Shown: positions 38,295 through 48,761 of the stretch, one piece after another
How the letters are laid out: each line of letters starts with the position of its first letter
Numbering within the stretch: the first letter of the stretch is position 1
DNA from: Arachis hypogaea
Taxonomy: Eukaryota; Streptophyta; Magnoliopsida; Fabales; Fabaceae
Assembly (NCBI RefSeq): GCF_003086295.3
Contig: NC_092052.1
Span: 26,635,427-26,699,426 of the forward strand
DNA length: 64,000 nt
Direction of reading: 5' to 3'
Made by a program: the position numbers and the translations under genes
The notes under the pieces: generated by a model
Databases searched by the model: none
What the model was told of the DNA's origin: nothing
Seen by the model: only the letters and a program-made list of their open reading frames with translations

Positions 38295-39766
38295 TGACGT
38301 TAGGATTTTTGCCAGTAAAGAATTTTATAAAAACAGTCGCATTGTAGATATAGTCTCTAAACCAACAGAAATTCCTTCGTACAAACATTTTGGTTGTCAC
38401 AAGTAACAAACCCTTTTAAAATTGACAACCGAGTATTTAAACCTCGGGTCGTCTTCTCAAGGAATTGCAGGGAGGTATGTTCTTATTATTGGTTATGAAG
38501 GTTGTAAATTAGGGGTTTTGAGAATGAGGAGTAAATAGTTTAATCAGCAATTAAAGTAAATGAAGAACAAGTAATTTAAATGGCAAGTAAAATAAATAAA
38601 TGACTGAAAATAAACTTTTGGCAAGGTATGAGAAATTAGAGATCCTATCCTAGTTATCCTTATCAATGATGATGAGAATTGAATCTTAATTCCACTTTGT
38701 TAACCTTTACTAAGATAAAGGAAGGTCAAGGGATTAATTGGGTTGATCTTCGGATCCTATTTATTTCCTAAGAAAAGATTGGGATTATTGAAGTTCAATT
38801 CAATTAACAAAGTTAACAATTATCAATCATGTTTGAGTTTGATAACTCTTGAGTTACTGATTTCTTAACCAAGACCAAAAGGAGAAAAGTAAATCTACTG
38901 GAATAAAAATGTCTTCAGATGGGAATAACAATAATGTAAATAAAAGAAAGCAACAATAAACTGAAATACCTCAATTAGCACTAATAAAGATATCAAATAT
39001 AACATGGAAGAGTTCATAAATTAAATTAGAAAAATAAATAAAAGGAACATTGAACCTGTGATGAAGAAGTAATAATCCTAAATCTTAAAATCCTAATCCT
39101 AAGAGAGAGGAGAGAACCTCTCTCTCTAAAAACTTATCTAAATCCTAAAATTGTGTATTGTGAGCTTCTTTATGAATGGATGCATTCTCCCACTTTATAG
39201 CCTCTAATCTGTGTTTTTTGGGCCGAGAACTGGGTCAGAGACAGCCCAGAATTCGCTGGGTACGAATTCAAACACGCTGATTTTTTGTCACTACGACGCG
39301 GCCGCGTGGAGCACGCATTCGCGTCACCTAGAGTCAGAGCAACTATGGCATATTATATATCAAATCGAAGCCCCGGATGTTAGCTTTCTAACACAACTGA
39401 AACCGCATCATTTGGACCTCTGTAGCTAAAGTTATAGCCGTTTGAGTGCGAAGAGGTCAGGCTGACAGCTTTGCAGTTCCTTCAACTTCTTGTATTCCTT
39501 CCATTTTTGCATGCTTCCTTTCCATCCTCTAAGCCATTCCTGCCCTGTAATCTCTAAAAACACTTAACACACATATCAAGGCATCTAATGGTAATAGGAG
39601 AGGATTAAACATAGGGAACTTAAGGCCAAAGAAGTATGTTTTCAATCAAAGCACATAATTAGGAAGGCAAATGTAAAACCATGCAAATAGTATGAATAAG
39701 TGGGTAAAGAGTTGATAAAAACCACTCAATTGAGCACAAGATAAACCATAAAATAGTGGTTTATCA
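38295..39766 (-). repeat. 3' LTR of the nested element, 1.47 kb
   Basis: It starts TGACGTTAGG and ends GGTTTATCA on the + strand. It is related to, but clearly diverged from, the outer element's LTRs, so the two elements are different members of one family. It contains a GACGCGGCCGCGTGG variant of the CpG palindrome near 39294. Confidence 0.88.
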
Positions 39767-39805
39767 ACCTCCCCACACTTAAACATTAGCATGTCCTCAT
39801 GCTAA
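39767..39805 (-). other. Polypurine tract with AGGA-loop hairpin (LTR-proximal, nested element)
   Basis: The same structure as at 35485-35523: perfect TTAGCATG-AGGA-CATGCTAA stem-loop (39805-39786 on the - strand), then TTTAAGTGTGGGGAGG directly before the LTR. Confidence 0.85.
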
Positions 39806-41204
39806 GCTCAAGAGAAGCTATAAAGGAGTGAAGAGGAATGATAGAATGTATGAAATGCAACCTATCTGTATGAATGCAACTACATGCAAAATGTTTCTAC
39901 CTACTTGGTTAAAAGTGAACAAGTTCTCCAAGACAAAAATAATTCAAATTTCACTAATTCAAATCATGTAATAAAAGACAAGTAAACTTGTAAGAAGATA
40001 GCTCATGAAAGCAGGGAACATAGAATTAAGCACTGAACCCTCACTGATAATGTATATGCACTCTAGTCTCTCAAGTGTATAGGGTAATCACTCTACTCTT
40101 CTCTTAATCATGCTTTCTAAACTTTGTTCTTCACCTAACCAATCAACATTATTTAATGTACCACTGCAAACATCATGAGATCTTTTTCAAGGTTGTAATG
40201 GGGCTAAGGTAAGGGTAAAGGTATATATATGGCTAAGTGAGCTATAAATTGAATCTTTGACTAACCAAGCTCTCACCTAACATACATACACTCTATATAA
40301 CTCTAGAATCATGCCTAGCTACCCATAATTCCCACTTTTATATGATTCCCATACTCATGTACCAAAATTTTGATATTTCTTTACTTTTATCACATGTGCA
40401 TTGATCTTTTTATTAACTTTAGCATTAGGGTAATTTTGTCCCCTTATTTATTTACTTATTTATTGAATATTTTTGGATTTTTCTCTTTTTTTTTTTTTGT
40501 AGAGAAATAAACATAACTTATCAATGCACATGAATTTTCTATTATTTTTCTATTTTGGTTTTTCATGAGTAGGTTCCCAAATTCCCAATATTCAAATAAA
40601 TTAGAAACATGATACATTCCCTTATTAACCCATGTTCCCACAATTTTCCCACACTTAGTTGATGCACAATCTCTATCTTAAGCTAACCAAAGATTCAATT
40701 GGGGTTTTTAATTTGTTTTTCTGCTTAAGGCTAGTGATGTGGTAAAATACAGAACAAATGGGATTAAAAGGCTCAAAGTGGCTGACAAGGGTGATTTAAA
40801 GGGTAGGCTTATTTGGGATAAGTGAGCTAAAATTAAACAATGACCTCAATCATATGCAAACATGTAAATACACTAAATATTGGACATATAGAATGGAACA
40901 AAGCAAAGGTTGCAATCATAGTGAAGAAAACACACAAGAATAAAAATTTATGGTTAAATAATGTAACCATGTAAATAAGCTCAAAATCTCACAGGTTGTG
41001 TGTTCTTAGCTTTTTAAACTATGTTCCAAATACAACTTCAAACAAGTTTTAACATAAAAAATTTTCAATTTAAATTAGTGAAATTTTTCAAAAATAGGGT
41101 CTTAAAAAGAAATTTATTACTTTAACCAAGTAGTAACTAAATGCACAAAATCAAATAAATATGCAATCAAACATGCAAATGCAACAACTAACAAGGAAAA
41201 TAAA

Positions 41205-41409
41205 CTATTGGTGTTGAGATAGAAGAGTAACTAACCCATGGAGATCGGTATCGACCTCCCCACACTTAAAGATTGCACCGTCCTCGGTGCATGCTGAGAT
41301 GTGCAGGTGGACGGGTTGTTCCAACTGATGCTTTTCTCCAAAGATTGTGCGGATGGACTTGTCTTGTTTTCCCATGTAACATCTTCCGATTCCCTTCCGG
41401 GTGGCCATC
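41205..41409 (-). pseudogene. ORF2 remnant of the nested element (start joined to end)
   Basis: From the ATG at 41409 it reads MATRKGIGRCYMGKQDK and reaches CTEDGAIFKCGEVD. The first two residues and the sequence around the ATG correspond to outer ORF2, while the CTEDGA part corresponds to its last codons. Almost all of the roughly 400-codon body is therefore gone. The hairpin-polypurine module at its end is retained. Confidence 0.65.
41257..41290 (-). other. Second hairpin-polypurine module (nested element)
   Basis: On the - strand GCACCG-AGGA-CGGTGC (41290-41275, perfect 6-bp stem) is followed by AATCTTTAAGTGTGGGGAGG. Compared with 36934-36951 the loop-closing pair changes from G-T to G-C, so the change preserves pairing. 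Confidence 0.82.
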
Positions 41410-41984
41410 CTGAAAGAAAAAGGGAAGAAAAGTAACCCAAAAATAAAGATAAGAAAATAAATGAAGTATGGGTGGGTTAATGCCAAATGATAAGGGTCTC
41501 ATTTACATGGAAGCTTCAACATGTACGTGAGAAAACAATAGAAGCCATGGCATACCAGTGGTGCAAAATTTGCAACAATGGGGAAGAGAGTGGGTAATGA
41601 AAGACAATGTAAGTTCATGTCAATGCAAAAGGAATATCAGTAATATAAAAATTAGCATTGATTTAAATAATATTACCCAATCAGAATAAAACAAGTCATG
41701 AAGCACCCAAAATAATTCAAGAGAAGATGCAACAGTTAAATAAGAAAATCAACACCAAAGGTAAAATAATGAATTTAGAAAAAGAAAAGAAAAATATGCA
41801 CAAAATTAAAATACAATGAATGAAATATGCAAATAAATTAAGTAAAATTGAATGAAGGTGAAAAAGAATGAGGAGTGAAAGAGATAAAGTAAGAAAGAAA
41901 GAGGAAAGAAGAAAAGATAGAAGAAATTAAGATAAGAAAAGAAAAGATAAAATATGTGGCACTGATCTGGATAAGCTGTGCGGC

Positions 41985-42510
41985 GCAGGTGACGCGGACG
42001 CGTGAGTGACGCGGTCGCGTGGTGCGCGATAAGGTCAGGTGACGCAGACGCCTGGGTCACGCGATCGCGTGGCCTGATTTGTGCGATTGGCGCGAGTGCA
42101 GCCTCATGTTCGCACAACTCTCTGTTTAAATGCATAGTGCCAAAAATCTGGGTGACGCGATCGCATGGGTCATGCGATCGTGTAAGTGGCCAATATTGGG
42201 ATATGACGCGATCGCGTCGGTCACGCGGTCGCGTCGTAGGGCTTGTGCGTTTAGCACCAGTCCAGCACCACTCTTGCACAACTTTCGGTCGTGCACCCTT
42301 TCTTACGTCGATTTCCAGGTGACGCGGTCGTGTGGGAGGACAATGTTCCCACTTGACGCGGACGCGTCAGCGACGCGGTCGCATGGGGTCAAATCATGCT
42401 AAAGGCGCACCTCCAGCCACGCTCTCGCGTGACTTTCTGATCGTTTTCTTTTCTTTCCATTGCACTGGTGACGCGGACACGTCAGCGACGCTGCCGCGTC
42501 GCGTGCGTGC
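41985..42510. repeat. CpG-rich palindrome array of the nested element
   Basis: About seven pairs of GACGCGGWCGCGT-type 12-mers (for example 41991, 42007, 42153, 42206, 42220, 42354 and 42470) are separated by AT-richer phrases such as GCACAACTCTCTGTT. Open frames across it (for example 42002-42322) are by-products of the repeat and are not called as genes. Confidence 0.82.
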
Positions 42511-42722
42511 TTTTTTTTTTATAATCTGAAAAAAAATGCAGAATGCAGTGTTAATATGAATGTGATGCAAAACTCCAGGTTCAATATAATAAAATAAAAT
42601 AAAACTCGAAAACAAATAAAACTAAATAAAAATGAAAAAGGAACGATCATACCATGGTGGGTTGTCTCCCACCTAGCACTTTTAGTTAGAGTCCTTAAGT
42701 TGGACATTTGGTGAGCTCCCTG

Positions 42723-44258
42723 TTATGGTGGCTTATGCTTGTATTCATCCAGGAATCCCCACCAGTGTTTGTACTTCCAGTAACCTCCGGGGTCCCAAAC
42801 TAGGCATGTAAAGCCCTTAAGAAGCTTCAAACAGATTCTTAGGCTCCCGGGATGACAAATGTCAGAGCATATTCCAGGATCCCAAACCTTGCTTTTACAC
42901 CCATTTTTGTTGGGATTTATATTTTTCCAGCCGGGTGATAAGTAATTTGAATTCTCACTGCAGCTACCAAACAGCTTCCTAGACCCATTCAATTGAGCTC
43001 TACACCAACCCTTGCATTTAAACTTTGAGCTTCCAACCATAATGAACCTTGCAGGACAATTCTTACCGCTGACCATCTTCCTCTTACTCTTTATGCCACA
43101 AAGAGCTCTAAGTTGACCATCCGTCTCCAGTAGCCCATATTCAAGTGGAATTAGAAAGCTAAGGGATATGAATTTTACCCACTTGAATGTTGTGAAGGAT
43201 GATGGCAACTTAGGGGGAGGTATTATTAACGAATTTGCAAGCTCCACTCCCTTGTGCTCTTCTCTGAAAACTTCCACCTCTTTGCAAGTTTCTTCAATAT
43301 CAACCTCCTCCTCTTGGTAGCTTTCTTCCAGTTCAATATCTTCTTCATTGCTCACCAAGGGCATGGGAGGCTGTGCTTCTTCTTCTTTAATCTCCATCTC
43401 TTGACCAACCTCTTCCAAGTTTTCAACTATGATATGCCTTGGAGGTTGTACACCCTCCTCAGCATCAAATGCAACCATCTTGGAAGGAGGCTCTATGTCT
43501 TGACTTTCCCATGGAGGTTCAGCATCGCCTAAGTCTTCAACCACTTCTTCCTCTGCAACTATTATGGCTTCCTCCACTTGTTCCAATACAAAGCCATGTT
43601 CCTCATTGTCCACCGAAGTTTCTAGTGTCTCCTTCATGCTTTGCTCTTCTTTTGATTCTCCACATGTAGCCATGGGAGTTCTTTGAGTGCTCAGATATTG
43701 GGAAGCTATTATATTTACGAACTCGCCTAAGGCGGCCGCGAAATTTAGCACACTCTTATTCATCCTTTCTTGCCTTTGAAGAATAACACAAAGTCTGTCA
43801 TCCATTGGAGGTTGGGGTGGATATGAGGATTCATTAGTTGGGAGAGAGGGTTCATAATAGGAAGGTGGTTCATCTTGATAATGATATGGAGATGGTGAAT
43901 ATTGAGGTGGTGGTTCATGAGAGTAGTTGTGTTGGAAAGGTGGTGGTTCTGTGTATGGTTCATTTGGCTCATAAGGTGGTTGGTATGGTGGATACGGGTT
44001 AGGATCATATGGTGGTGTTTGGTGATAAAGGGCTTGTGAGTATGGTGATCCAAAGTCATGTTGAGGAGAGGGTTTATAGGCATATGATGGTGGTTGTTGA
44101 TGGTTCATTAGAGGTGGTTGTTGCCATGAGGGTTGATTAAATCCTTGTGGCTCCTCCCATCTTTGATTGTTCCAACCTTGATACCTGTTCTCATTGTAAT
44201 TTCCTCTTCCTGCAATATAATGGTAACCAGACTCATAGCAAAAGGAGTGAAAGTTCAT
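42723..44258 (-). CDS. ORF1 of the nested element: proline-rich then acidic protein, 511 aa
   Basis: The intact ORF starts at the ATG at 44258 (MNFHSFCYESGYHYIAG), which is the homologous start in the outer copy. An in-frame ATG 10 codons upstream is less likely. Residues about 15-150 are rich in P, Y, Q and N with GWNNQRWEEPQGFNQPSWQQ and many PPY repeats. A middle part carries ILQRQERMNKSVLNFAAALGEFVN. Residues about 200-340 are strongly acidic (EEEVDIEETCKEVEVF). A conserved block FKWVKFISLSFLIPLEYGLL, then ETDGQLRALCG, is followed by a basic and tryptophan-rich tail with two WDPG motifs. There is no CCHC knuckle, protease or polymerase motif. Function unknown; a nucleic-acid-binding or Gag-like role is only a guess. 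It lies right after the primer site, where Gag would normally be. Confidence 0.7.
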   Translation of the reverse strand: MNFHSFCYESGYHYIAGRGNYNENRYQGWNNQRWEEPQGFNQPSWQQPPLMNHQQPPSYAYKPSPQHDFGSPYSQALYHQTPPYDPNPYPPYQPPYEPNEPYTEPPPFQHNYSHEPPPQYSPSPYHYQDEPPSYYEPSLPTNESSYPPQPPMDDRLCVILQRQERMNKSVLNFAAALGEFVNIIASQYLSTQRTPMATCGESKEEQSMKETLETSVDNEEHGFVLEQVEEAIIVAEEEVVEDLGDAEPPWESQDIEPPSKMVAFDAEEGVQPPRHIIVENLEEVGQEMEIKEEEAQPPMPLVSNEEDIELEESYQEEEVDIEETCKEVEVFREEHKGVELANSLIIPPPKLPSSFTTFKWVKFISLSFLIPLEYGLLETDGQLRALCGIKSKRKMVSGKNCPARFIMVGSSKFKCKGWCRAQLNGSRKLFGSCSENSNYLSPGWKNINPNKNGCKSKVWDPGICSDICHPGSLRICLKLLKGFTCLVWDPGGYWKYKHWWGFLDEYKHKPP

Positions 44259-44329
44259 AGTAGCAAATAAAAATGAAAATAAAAACAAATTTAAATTAAA
44301 AGGTTATTTAAATTTTGAATTTGAAAATT

Positions 44330-44460
44330 AAATTTTAAAATTTGAAAATTAAATTTTGAAATCTGAAATTTAAAATTTTGAATTTTTAAATTTGAATTTT
44401 GAAATTTGAGATTTGAAATTTGAAAAAAATTTTAAAATTGAATTTTGAACATTTTTAAAT
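44330..44460. repeat. AAATTT-rich low-complexity leader
   Basis: Dense alternation of AAATTT, GAATTTTGAAA and similar words between the minisatellite and ORF1 of the nested element; no coding content. Confidence 0.8.
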
Positions 44461-44534
44461 TTAATAAGGAAAGAGAAAAATAATAAAATGACAACAAACT
44501 TAAAAATTTTTAGATCAAAACGAAGAAAACAACT

Positions 44535-44624
44535 AAGAACAACTTGAAGGTCAAGATGAACACGAAGAACAACTTGAAGATCAAGATGAACACGAAGAAC
44601 AACTTGAAGATCAAGATGAACACC
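44535..44624. repeat. 30-bp minisatellite, three units
   Basis: Three nearly identical 30-bp units begin GAACAACTTGAAG and end GAACACGAA. They lie in the 5' leader of the nested element between primer site and ORF1. Confidence 0.9.
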
Positions 44625-44781
44625 AAGAAAAAAAATTGTTTGAAAAATTTTTAATAACTAAGTAAAAACCAATAACCTCTTAATTTACGAAAAGACAAAA
44701 ATAAAAAACAAAAATAAAAACAAATAAACAAGCAAAAAGCAAATATTTACAATAACCAATAATAAGGCACACGTTTGCAAT

Positions 44782-44799
44782 TCCCCGGCAACGGCGCCA
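44782..44799 (-). other. tRNA-Asp primer-binding site (nested element)
   Basis: On the - strand TGGCGCCGTTGCCGGGGA is the exact complement of the 3' end of plant cytosolic tRNA-Asp(GUC) as I know it. Three to four T-type spacer bases separate it from the truncated LTR. Confidence 0.9.
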
Positions 44800-44803
44800 T
44801 TTT

Positions 44804-45488
44804 CCTAAATCTTAATCCTAAGAGAGAGGAGATAACCTCTCTCTCTAAAAACTATATCTACTCCTAAAATTGTGAATGTGTAAGCTTATTCTTATGAATG
44901 GATGCATTCCTCCACTTTATAGCCTCTAATATGTGTTTTCTGGGCCAAGAACTGGGTCAGAAATAGCCCAGAAATCGCTGGAGAAAAAATCTGCCACGCT
45001 GATTTTCGGAACTACGACGCGTCCGCATGGAGCACACGTTCGCGTCACCTAGCGTCAGAGCAACTATGGCATATTATATATCAAATCGAAGCTCCGGATG
45101 TTAGCTTTCCAACGCAACTGGAACCGCGTCCTTTGGACCTCTGTAGCTAAAGTTATAGTTGTTTGAGTGCGAAGAGGTCAGGCTGGACAGCTTAGCAATT
45201 TCTCCAACTTCTTGTATTCCTTCCACTTTTGCATGCTTCCTTTCTATCCTCTGAGCCATTCCTGTCCTGTAATCTCTGAAATCACTTAACACACATATCA
45301 AGGCATCTAATGATAATAGGAGAGGATTAAACATAGGGAACTTAAGGCCAAAGAAGCATATTTTCAATCAAAACACATAATTAGGAAGGCAAATGTAAAA
45401 CCATGCAAATAGTATGAATAAGTGGGTAAAGAGTTGATAAAAACCACTCAATTGAGCACAAGATAAACCATAAAATAGTGGTTTATCA
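44804..45488 (-). repeat. Truncated 5' LTR of the nested element
   Basis: It matches 39073-39766 of the partner LTR. The LTR part nearest the primer site (about 780 bp) is missing, with the break falling just outside the primer-site spacer. It contains a diverged CpG palindrome near 45013. Confidence 0.88.
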
Positions 45489-45493
45489 TTAAC

Positions 45494-46140
45494 ACATGGT
45501 CGCGACTACATGTGATCAGTTCATCAACGGAAATATAGCAAGTGCATATTATGGCAAGTGGATGCAAGATGTTTATTAGCATGCCGGCAAAGACATGAGT
45601 AGCATAGATCAAGCATCAATAGCTAAAATGTATTATCATTCGTAACAAAATAACAATCACGTTTATATTGACAATTATATTCAATTAATAAAATATTGAA
45701 AGGATTTTGTGAAAAACAGGCATTAGAGTAGAATGATAGAATAATTAAAAATGCACAATGCCATACGGGCTCTTCACAAACACTTGGTATGCATGTAAAA
45801 TATGTTAGAAAAGGTAGGAACTCAAAACATGCATGCAACCCAAAAATTAATATTAATTATCAAATCACTCTTGATGATATCCACAATCTCAAGTATAATA
45901 ATATGAGATCCAAATAAAGCTCCAACACCAACATAAAAATGCATGGAGAAAAGGAAAAGAATGAAAGAGAAACCATAAATAACTAAGCTGAAAGAAAAAT
46001 TGAAAAGGAAGAAGAATAAATAAATGCAATAAATTAAAAGAGGAGAAGAGTAGAGGAGGAGAAGAAAAGAAAGAAAGAAGAAGAAAAGAAGTAGGAATGA
46101 AAAAGAATTAGGATTGGGGGAGGGGAGATTTGAAATTTGG
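45494..46140. other. AT-rich spacer of the outer element
   Basis: No coding sequence seen. A purine-rich GAAGAAAAG tract lies at 46030-46110, next to the CpG array; a similar tract flanks the array of the nested element. Confidence 0.6.
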
Positions 46141-46154
46141 CGGTGTGCTGATTG

Positions 46155-46575
46155 AATTGTGCGTCGCATGCGACGCGTACGCGTGCATCACGCGTACGCA
46201 TGGGTCGCGTAAAGTTCAAATGACGCGTACGCGTCAGGGACGCACACGCGTGGATTGCCAAATATTGAAATTGATGCGCACGCGTTAGGGATGTGTACGC
46301 GTAGATAAATTTATGCCTGTAGCACCATTTCAGCGTGGGGGCAGCACAATTCTCTGTTCAGCATGTTGTTGGCGCCGATTTCCATGCCCACGCGTATGCG
46401 TCGCTGACGCTTACGCGTGGGTTGAACTCTTTGCAGGGGACGCGTACGTGTGACGTACGCGTACGAATGGGGTGCTTATGTGCCACGCACCCTTCCCACG
46501 CGTCTCTCGCGCAACTCTCTGTTCAGGTGCACATACGCAAACGACGCGCGCGCGTCATGAACGCTTGCGCGTCGA
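46155..46575. repeat. CpG-rich palindrome array of the outer element
   Basis: Repeated ACGCGTACGCGT-type 12-mers in pairs (near 46174, 46189, 46222, 46238, 46390, 46440 and 46540) alternate with phrases such as GCACAATTCTCTGTTCAG. It is colinear with the array in the nested element but uses TA centres where the nested one uses GA/TC centres. Confidence 0.82.
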
Positions 46576-47046
46576 TCCCCTTTTTTTTTATGTAGAATGC
46601 AAAATGCAGAATGCAGGTGAATATGCAGAAATTATGAATGAACACTAATGAAAATAAAATAAAATAAGACTAAGAATAAAAAGGAACGATTATACCATGG
46701 TGAGTTATCTCCCACCTAGCACTTTTAGTTAAAGTCCTTAAGTTGGACATTTTGTGAGCTCCTTGTCATGGTGGCTTATGCTTGAACTCATCCAGAAATC
46801 TCCACCAATGTTTGCAATTCCAATAGTCTCCAGGATCCCAAACTAGGCGCGTAAAGCCTTCAAGCAAGTTAAAGCAAGTGACAAGGCCCCAAGAGTGTTG
46901 ATTGCTAGACTAAATTCCGGGGTCCAAACTATGCTTTTGCACCCGTCTTCTTGTTGATCATCATTTTTCTACTTGGGTGGTGAGTAATCGGAATTCTCAC
47001 CGAGACATCCAAACAGTTTCCTAGACCCATTCAATTGAGAATTATA

Positions 47047-48619
47047 CTAACCCTTGTACTTCAATTTGGAGCATGCAACCATATTGAACCTTGCATGACA
47101 ATTCCTACCACTAACCATCTCCCGCTTTCTCTTATAGCCACAAAGAGCTCTGAGTTGACCATCTGTCTCAAGTAAACCATATTCAAGTGGAATGAGAAAG
47201 CTAAGAGATATAAATTTTACCCATTTGAATGTTGTGAAGGATGATGGTGACTTAGGGGGAGAGGTCTCCAACAACTTTGGCAAGGTGATTTCCAGCTCCA
47301 TTCCCTTGAGCTCTTCCTTGACAACTTCCACCTCTTTGCAAACTTCTTCAATTTCAACCTCTTCCTCTTGGTAACTTTCTTTCAATTCAGTCTCTTCTTC
47401 ATTGCTTACCAAGGGCACGGGAGGTTGTGCTTCTTCTTCTTGAATCTCCATCTCTTGATCAACTTCTGCAAAGTCTTCAACCATGATATGCCTTGGAGGT
47501 TGTACGCCCTCCTCAACATCAACATCAAACACCTTAGAAGGGGGCTCTATGACTGGACTTTCCCAAGGAGGTTTCGCATCTCATAAGTCTGCAACCACTT
47601 CTTCCTCTTCAATAATTACTACTTTGTCCGGTTGTTTTAGTATCAAATCGTACTCCTCTTTGATGATTTCCTTTCTATGACAACTCCTTTCAACTATTCT
47701 TTCATCTTCAAGGGTCTCTCCTACTGCTGCCCTTAGGGCCTCCTCTAGCTTCTTATGAAGTATGGATTCGCGAAGATGATTCCTTCTTTCTTGTTCCATG
47801 TCAATAGCATAACTGGAATCATCTTGCTCTTGGATTGATGGATGTGGGTGCTCTGCCATGGAGGGTGGTGATGGAATGGAGAGATCATTATGTGGCGGTT
47901 CAACACTCTCCATCTTTTTCACTTGTTTCTCAACACACTCATCCGTGGGAATGCTTTGTTCATTGCATGAGTCTCTTGGGCCAAACTTTTGACGGATGGT
48001 TGCTTGAAGTTGATCTATTGCTTCCTTGAGACGATTCCTTGACTCTTGTCCAGCTTGAATAACATGATTAGGATCATATGGCTCTTGGGTTGATGGATAT
48101 GGACATGGTATATATGGAGGTGGTGGTTCTTGGGAGTAATTGGGTTGGAATTGGGATGGATCTATGTATGGCTCATAAGGCTCATATGGTGGTTGATATG
48201 GTGGATAAGGGTTGGGATAATGTGTGGGTGTTTGCTAGTAGGGGGGCTTGTGAGTGTGGTGGTTCAAAGCTATGTTGAGGAGGGGGTTCATAAGCATAGG
48301 GTGGGCCTTGTTGGTAACTACAAGGGGGTCCACCATATCCATCATCTTGGTACGCATCCTAGAATGGCTCTTGACCATAGTAATTTGGTGGAGGTTGGTT
48401 GTCACGAAAGGGTCCACCATAACTATTGTCTTGGTATGCATCATAGGATGGTTGTTGGTTATAGTGCATTGGAGGGGGTTGTTGCCAAGAGGGTTGATCA
48501 AATCCTTGTGGCTCCTCCCGTCTTTGATTGTTCCAACCTTGATGCATGTTCTCATTATAGCGTCCATTCCCTGCAACATAATTTGAACTAAACTCATAGC
48601 GAAAGGGGTGAGAATTCAT
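47047..48619 (-). pseudogene. ORF1 of the outer element, broken
   Basis: From the ATG at 48619 it reads MNSHPFRYEFSSNYVAG and the conserved GWNNQRREEPQGFDQPSWQQ, but a stop follows at 48359. Later pieces in other frames keep the acidic part (47922-47581) and the conserved FTTFKWVKFISLSFLIPLEY block (47532-47047). Several frameshifts and stops separate them. It is the counterpart of the intact ORF1 at 42723-44258. Confidence 0.75.
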
Positions 48620-48740
48620 AGTAACAAGTAAAAATAAAAACTAATAAAAATAAAAATAAACTCCTAAAACTAAAAATACTAATAAAGAAACGAAAAAGTA
48701 AATATTTACAATAACCAATAATAAGGCACACGTTTGCAAG

Positions 48741-48758
48741 TCCCCGGCAACGACGCCA
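48741..48758 (-). other. tRNA-Asp primer-binding site (outer element)
   Basis: It matches the tRNA-Asp complement at 17 of 18 bases (one change relative to 44782-44799). It lies three bases from the LTR edge at 48762. Confidence 0.9.
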
Positions 48759-48761
48759 TTT

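Larger units (their letters stand above)
38295..45488 (-). mobile_element. Nested related non-autonomous LTR retrotransposon
   Basis: The 5-bp target-site duplication TTAAC is exact at 38290-38294 and 45489-45493. Its 3' LTR is 38295-39766. Its 5' LTR is 44804-45488 and lacks about 780 bp on the primer-site side. The primer-binding site at 44782-44799 is a perfect 18-base tRNA-Asp match. The interior on the - strand holds a 30-bp minisatellite, intact ORF1, a CpG-rich array, and only the first codons plus last codons of ORF2. It sits between the ORF1 and ORF2 regions of the outer element. Confidence 0.9.

Noticed and set aside
42002..42322. 106-codon ORF with partners in other frames
   Set aside because: It runs through the CpG palindrome array; repeats without stops create it on both strands.
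43254..43669. ORFs opposite ORF1 of the nested element
   Set aside because: Antisense shadows of the acidic and proline-rich coding region.
33976..45488. Two tandem full-length elements sharing LTRs
   Set aside because: Matching TSDs (GCTAT outer, TTAAC inner) and missing primer and polypurine sites at the inner junctions show nesting, not tandem sharing.
41985..46575. CRISPR-like array
   Set aside because: Repeat spacing is irregular, repeats are palindromic and variable, and the DNA is plant; these are retroelement repeats.
48078..48591. ORFs on the + strand, up to 153 codons
   Set aside because: Antisense shadows of the proline-rich ORF1 of the outer element.
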